This document shows, in pieces, positions 60,666 through 64,000 of a stretch of DNA of 64,000 nt (positions within the stretch are counted from its first letter, which is position 1; every line of letters begins with the position of its first letter). A program made the translations under genes and the position numbers. Source of the DNA: Piper betle (Eukaryota; Streptophyta; Magnoliopsida; Piperales; Piperaceae); NCBI GenBank assembly GCA_033002965.1, contig JAURVB010002593.1, positions 25,892-89,891 on the forward strand, given 5' to 3'. Under the pieces are notes generated by a model that ran no database searches, was not told the DNA's origin, and worked only from the letters and a program-made list of their open reading frames with translations.

Positions 60666-63030
60666 TCATAGTCGTTCTGCATCACTGCTTTGACAATCAC
60701 CATCACTGCGCCGACGCCCCTGAATAGACTCCATGACTCCACTTTCAGATGGAACAATTTTTTGCCTATATATTTAAAAACAAAACATGGAAAATAATCA
60801 AAATATATATATATAACAAACATCAAAAGAAGGGTTGATTAGGCAACATTACCGTGATACAATTGCAGGGCAAGTGCGTTTATCATGCCCAACTCCCCGT
60901 TGATTACACCCATGGCATAGCCTATCTTTTCCCAAAGGGTCCACTGCAAGTTCTTTACCACTCTTCCATCTTTTACCACTTCCTTTTGTCTTTGATTGTG
61001 CAGGTGGATGGACTTGTATTCCATGATGTAGTTGTATTCCATGATGCCGATCATCTACCACATCTTCTACCAATTTTTCTATCTCCAACAATTTTTGCTT
61101 GGCGAGTTCAAACTTTTCAGATGACGAATATGCCTTTTTGGCCCATCGATTAAATATACAGTGCAATTCCCCCCAATTTGAGAATAACGTTTTGTGACAA
61201 TCACCATGAAGTTCCACTCCCTCACTATCAAAAACAACTTCCTTTGCTATGTCAATTGTCCATCTCTTCAGGATATACATTTCAGGAAAAATATCCCCCT
61301 CATTCAATCTAAGTACATATAGCAAATGTCTACATGGAAAACCTTCACTTTCTAAAAGCTGACAACTACATGTGCATCTCCTATTAGCTCCTTTGTAAGT
61401 AACATGTGCAACCAAGCCTTTATTATTTCTACAACATGTTACATCATACTGTTCAACATCCTCCCCATCTAATTTCTTATGAGATGAGCAACAAACCATA
61501 CTGTATTGTAGTTCTTCTTGAAACTTATAAAACACTTTTCGAGTATAAACCTTTGCCATCGTACATTCCATATTGAATGGGGTGACCAATTTAGGGCTTT
61601 TATATGAATTTTCATATGCTTCTTTTGCCTCGTTCAATCTCTGTCTTTTGATAGCTCTCTCATATCTATGTATAAACTCTATGAGGCTATTTTTTTTGTT
61701 CACATACTTTGAGTAAAATGAGTTTTGAGATTCACTTCGTTGTGAACTTCTTATACCAGCTAAAAATATACCTTTGCTATACACAGGCACCCAAGCATGA
61801 CGAATTGCATATATGGATTTCAACCACTCATTTCCCTCTATGCAATTGTCTTTCATTAGTTCAATCCATTGTGATTCAAATATTTCTTCGTTTTCCGCCC
61901 CATAAATTAAACTGTGAAATGGCTCATAAAACTCCTTCCTGTGAGCAATTGCACCTAATTTTTCAGTCTCCTTCTTAAGGATATGCCAAATGCAAAGACG
62001 ATGATATGTTGAAGGAAATGATCAATTTAATTGCTTTATCCATTGCCGGATCTTGGTCAGTAACAATTGCCCCGGGATGCCTTCCATCCATGCATTTTAA
62101 AAATGTTTCAAAAAGCCACACAAACGATTCTGTCTTCTCATTACACAAAAATGCACATCCAAATGTAATTGTTTGCCTGTGATGGTTTACGCCGGTGAAT
62201 GGGGCAAAAACAAGTGAATATTTATTTGTATTATATGTTGTATCAAAAATGATCACATCTGAGAAAAGCTGATAATTTTTTCTTGCAATTCCATCCGCCC
62301 AAAAACAATGCTTTAATCTTCCCTCATCATCTACTTCATAGCAATAAAAAAAGGAGTCATTCATCTCTTTCATTTCCTCGAAATGTTCCATCAATAATTG
62401 GGCATCAATTTCCTTTATCTCTTTTTTATATTTTGTCTGCACATTTCTAATATCTTTCTCTGTACAACCAATATTTTCTGCCCCACCTGCTTCAATTTCT
62501 AGCACAGACATTAGTTGAGAAGTTTTTATGTTAGCCTCTCCGAATTGGTCAATCAAATTTCGGTGCACACTTGTAACATGCCTATGTGACCTGAGAAATT
62601 GAATTTTTGATGGTGTAAGGAGTGCATGACTATGTCCTTCTTCGAAATACATGACATTCCATGTGCCCTCTTTATTCTTAGTTACCCTGATGCGTGCTTG
62701 ACAACCTTCTCTTATTATAGGATGAGTTCTCTTTTTTCCTTTGTCAGGTATTTCTCTTTTTCGCTCATCTTCTTTGAAATGACCTTCTTTAGAACACACG
62801 AATACTTGCGACCATAACTCTTTTGTTCTCCTATGATAATTTGTACTATGTTTACGTATACCAAAACCGGCCATTTTTGAATAACTGCTATATAAATTGA
62901 GTGCATCGTCCAAACAATCAAATTGCATTCCAACCTTCGGTTTGAACTCATCTTCTACAATAGGATAAATTGTTGTAATATTTTTGCCTATTTCTTCTTC
63001 CTCGTATGCTTTATCTTGAAGCTTGTCCAT
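60666..63030 (-). CDS. FAR1/FHY3-related MULE-type transposase protein, one frameshift
   Basis: From MDKLQDKAYEEEE (start codon 63030-63028; the in-frame ATG 22 codons upstream lies in low-quality AT-rich text) the frame carries a FAR1 DNA-binding zinc domain (about residues 35-135: VFVCSKEG, REGCQARI, EEGHSH). The MULE core follows (about 255-345: FDTTYNTNKYSLVFAPFTG, TDQDPAMDKAIK). One extra base near 62021 shifts the frame, which would end at 61975. In the shifted frame the protein continues TYHRLCIWHILKKE, then the SWIM zinc finger CTCSCQ..GFPCRHLLYVL (about 61380-61310) and CHGCNQRGVGHDKRTC. An 87-bp intron (60852-60766, GT-AG) joins a last exon ending QSSDAERL and TGA (60668-60666). The family includes domesticated plant regulators (FHY3/FAR1, FRS) and mobile Mutator-type transposases. 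Whether the shift is real or a sequencing error is unknown. Confidence 0.88.
60766..60852 (-). other. Intron of the FAR1/MULE gene (87 bp)
   Basis: Donor GTAATG, acceptor TATATAG; it splits an arginine codon and is AT-rich, as small plant introns are. A stop occurs soon if it is not removed. Confidence 0.7.
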
Positions 63031-63290
63031 TCTTAAAAAAATATAAAATTTATAAAAACTAAGAATATTTTCAATTAAAATAAATGCAGTAAACATGCTT
63101 CAGTTAAGTCAAAGTATCTTTAAAGGCTTAACTCTAACCTGATTTTCGTATTCCGAAAGATGTATTTTTTGCGACCTCAACTCAATGTGACCTGAAAAAT
63201 ATAAATTTAGCGTCAAATATAAATATATGCCACGGAAGCCCGTTAAAAAAAATTAAATTTAAGGTTTAAAACTAGAACACTCACGCGCGA
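63031..63290 (-). other. Upstream region of the FAR1/MULE gene
   Basis: AT-rich, no recognised coding. It may hold the promoter or a 5' untranslated exon, but no specific element can be named. Confidence 0.4.
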
Positions 63291-63292
63291 CC

Positions 63293-63313
63293 GAGTCAAA
63301 TTTTTTTTGACTC
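63293..63313. repeat. Perfect palindrome related to the array at 59265-60490
   Basis: GAGTCAAA, five T, TTTGACTC: an exact inverted repeat with 8-bp arms, followed by GAGTCGGGACGACG. It carries the same core word as the array on the other side of the FAR1/MULE gene. Confidence 0.85.
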
Positions 63314-63329
63314 GAGTCGGGACGACGAC

Positions 63330-64000
63330 GGCGGGTGATTGCAGGGCCGCGACTGAGGTCGTCGGACGTGCGGCAGGGGGGCCGCGGCCGAATGGGGGCG
63401 CAGGGCGGCGAGGGGCGGGGCAAGGGGCAGTGGGGGCGCGGGCGGATGGGGGCGCAGGGCGGCGAGGGGCGGGGCAAGGGGCAGTGGGGGGCGCGGCAAG
63501 TTTGGGAAGGGCAGGGGAGGGAGGGGTGGGGGCAGGGGGCGGGGGCGGGGGCTGGGGGCGGGGGGCGGGGGCGGCGGGGGTCGGGGGCAGGGGCGGGGCG
63601 GGGTGGGGCAGGTGGAGGGCAGGGGCGACGGGGCGGGGGGCGGGGGGGCAGGGCGGGGAGGCAGGGGGCGGGGGCGGCGGTGCGGGGGTAGGGGGCGAGA
63701 GGGCGGCAGACGGCGGCGGGGCGGGGGTGGGGTGCGGCCGGTGTGGGGAGACAGGGGAGGGAGGGGCGGCACGGGGCGGGATGCGGGGCAGGGCGCGGGA
63801 GCCGGGGGCGGCGGGGGGGGGCAGGGGCGCTTGGGGGCGCGGGGCGGGGGCAGGGGCGGCGGGTGGGCAGAGGGAGGGAAGGCAGGGGGCAGGGGGGACG
63901 AGGGGGCGGGAGACGGCGGGGGCAGTGGCGGGGCGGGGGTGGGGGCGACGGGGGCGGGGGCGGTAGGTTGGGGAGGGGTCGGTGGCCAGAGGCCTCGATG
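63330..64000. repeat. G-rich low-complexity block, continues past the window
   Basis: About 670 bp, nearly all G and C with many GGGG runs on the plus strand, so mirror-image in strand bias to the C-rich block at 58965-59235. A 54-bp direct duplication lies inside (63392-63445 and 63446-63498). Frames of up to 219 codons through it are Gly/Arg/Ala artefacts. Confidence 0.85.

Noticed and set aside
62010..62030. Programmed frameshift in the FAR1/MULE gene
   Set aside because: No slippery heptamer or stimulatory structure was seen, and the family does not use frameshifting; an indel or read error is simpler.
63296..63966. Open frames up to 219 codons on both strands
   Set aside because: All lie in the G-rich low-complexity block; translations are Gly/Arg/Ala or Pro/Arg repeats without domains.
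1..64000. tRNA, rRNA, CRISPR, telomere or organellar sequence
   Set aside because: None was recognised on either strand; the TGGTATCAGAGC sites are retrotransposon primer-binding sites, not tRNA genes.

Overview
The window is nuclear DNA of a flowering plant with a large, repeat-rich genome. This is shown by one spliced nuclear gene with plant-type GT-AG introns, plant L1-type LINEs, Ty1/copia elements, chromodomain-bearing Ty3/gypsy elements with 2-3 kb LTRs, and a FAR1/FHY3-type MULE-transposase gene. Nothing prokaryotic, organellar or viral was seen. The species cannot be told from this sequence alone.

Host gene. On the minus strand, from 36854 down to 10028, lie eleven exons of NAA25, the auxiliary subunit of the NatB N-terminal acetyltransferase (TCU2 in Arabidopsis). 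All exon joins are in phase, all visible splice sites are GT-AG, and no exon contains a stop. The 469 codons seen are about the first half of the protein; the rest must lie left of position 1. Introns 4, 7 and 9 are 5.3, 10.8 and 5.8 kb. Intron 4 holds a gag-only LTR element (31510-34377). Intron 7 holds a complete but dead copia element (21896-26583, TSD ATAAT) and a LINE with a second LINE tail inserted in it (17790-21639). Intron 9 holds two broken LTR-element 5' ends (13164-13735 and 14200-15196).

Left flank (1-10027). A LINE on the minus strand, cut by the window edge, is followed by what look like two nested solo LTRs (4024-7235 inside 3809-9833). If NAA25 is intact, this is all part of its intron 11.

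Right flank (38 kb to the end). A Ty3/gypsy chromovirus on the minus strand (about 39690-58920) is the host for a stack of later insertions. A deletion-derivative LTR element with its own nested LTRs (42054-52683) splits its integrase. A solo LTR with a perfect ACCAT target duplication (55408-58454) splits its gag zinc knuckle. Another solo LTR (48318-50955, TSD GTTTC) sits inside one of the nested LTRs. These LTRs share one modular plan: TGTAAAAC start, a GC-rich island, an AT-rich stretch, a conserved block near the GGAGCTC/GATCCC motifs, and an end of the form GGTGTTACA.

Last 5 kb. A FAR1-RELATED SEQUENCE/MULE-transposase gene (60666-63030, minus strand) has a complete domain set and one small intron, and is broken only by one extra base near 62021. 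It is flanked on the left by a C-rich block and an array of about 16 imperfectly palindromic units of roughly 75 bp, and on the right by the same palindrome motif and a G-rich block. This mirrored layout makes it the best candidate here for an undescribed mobile unit.
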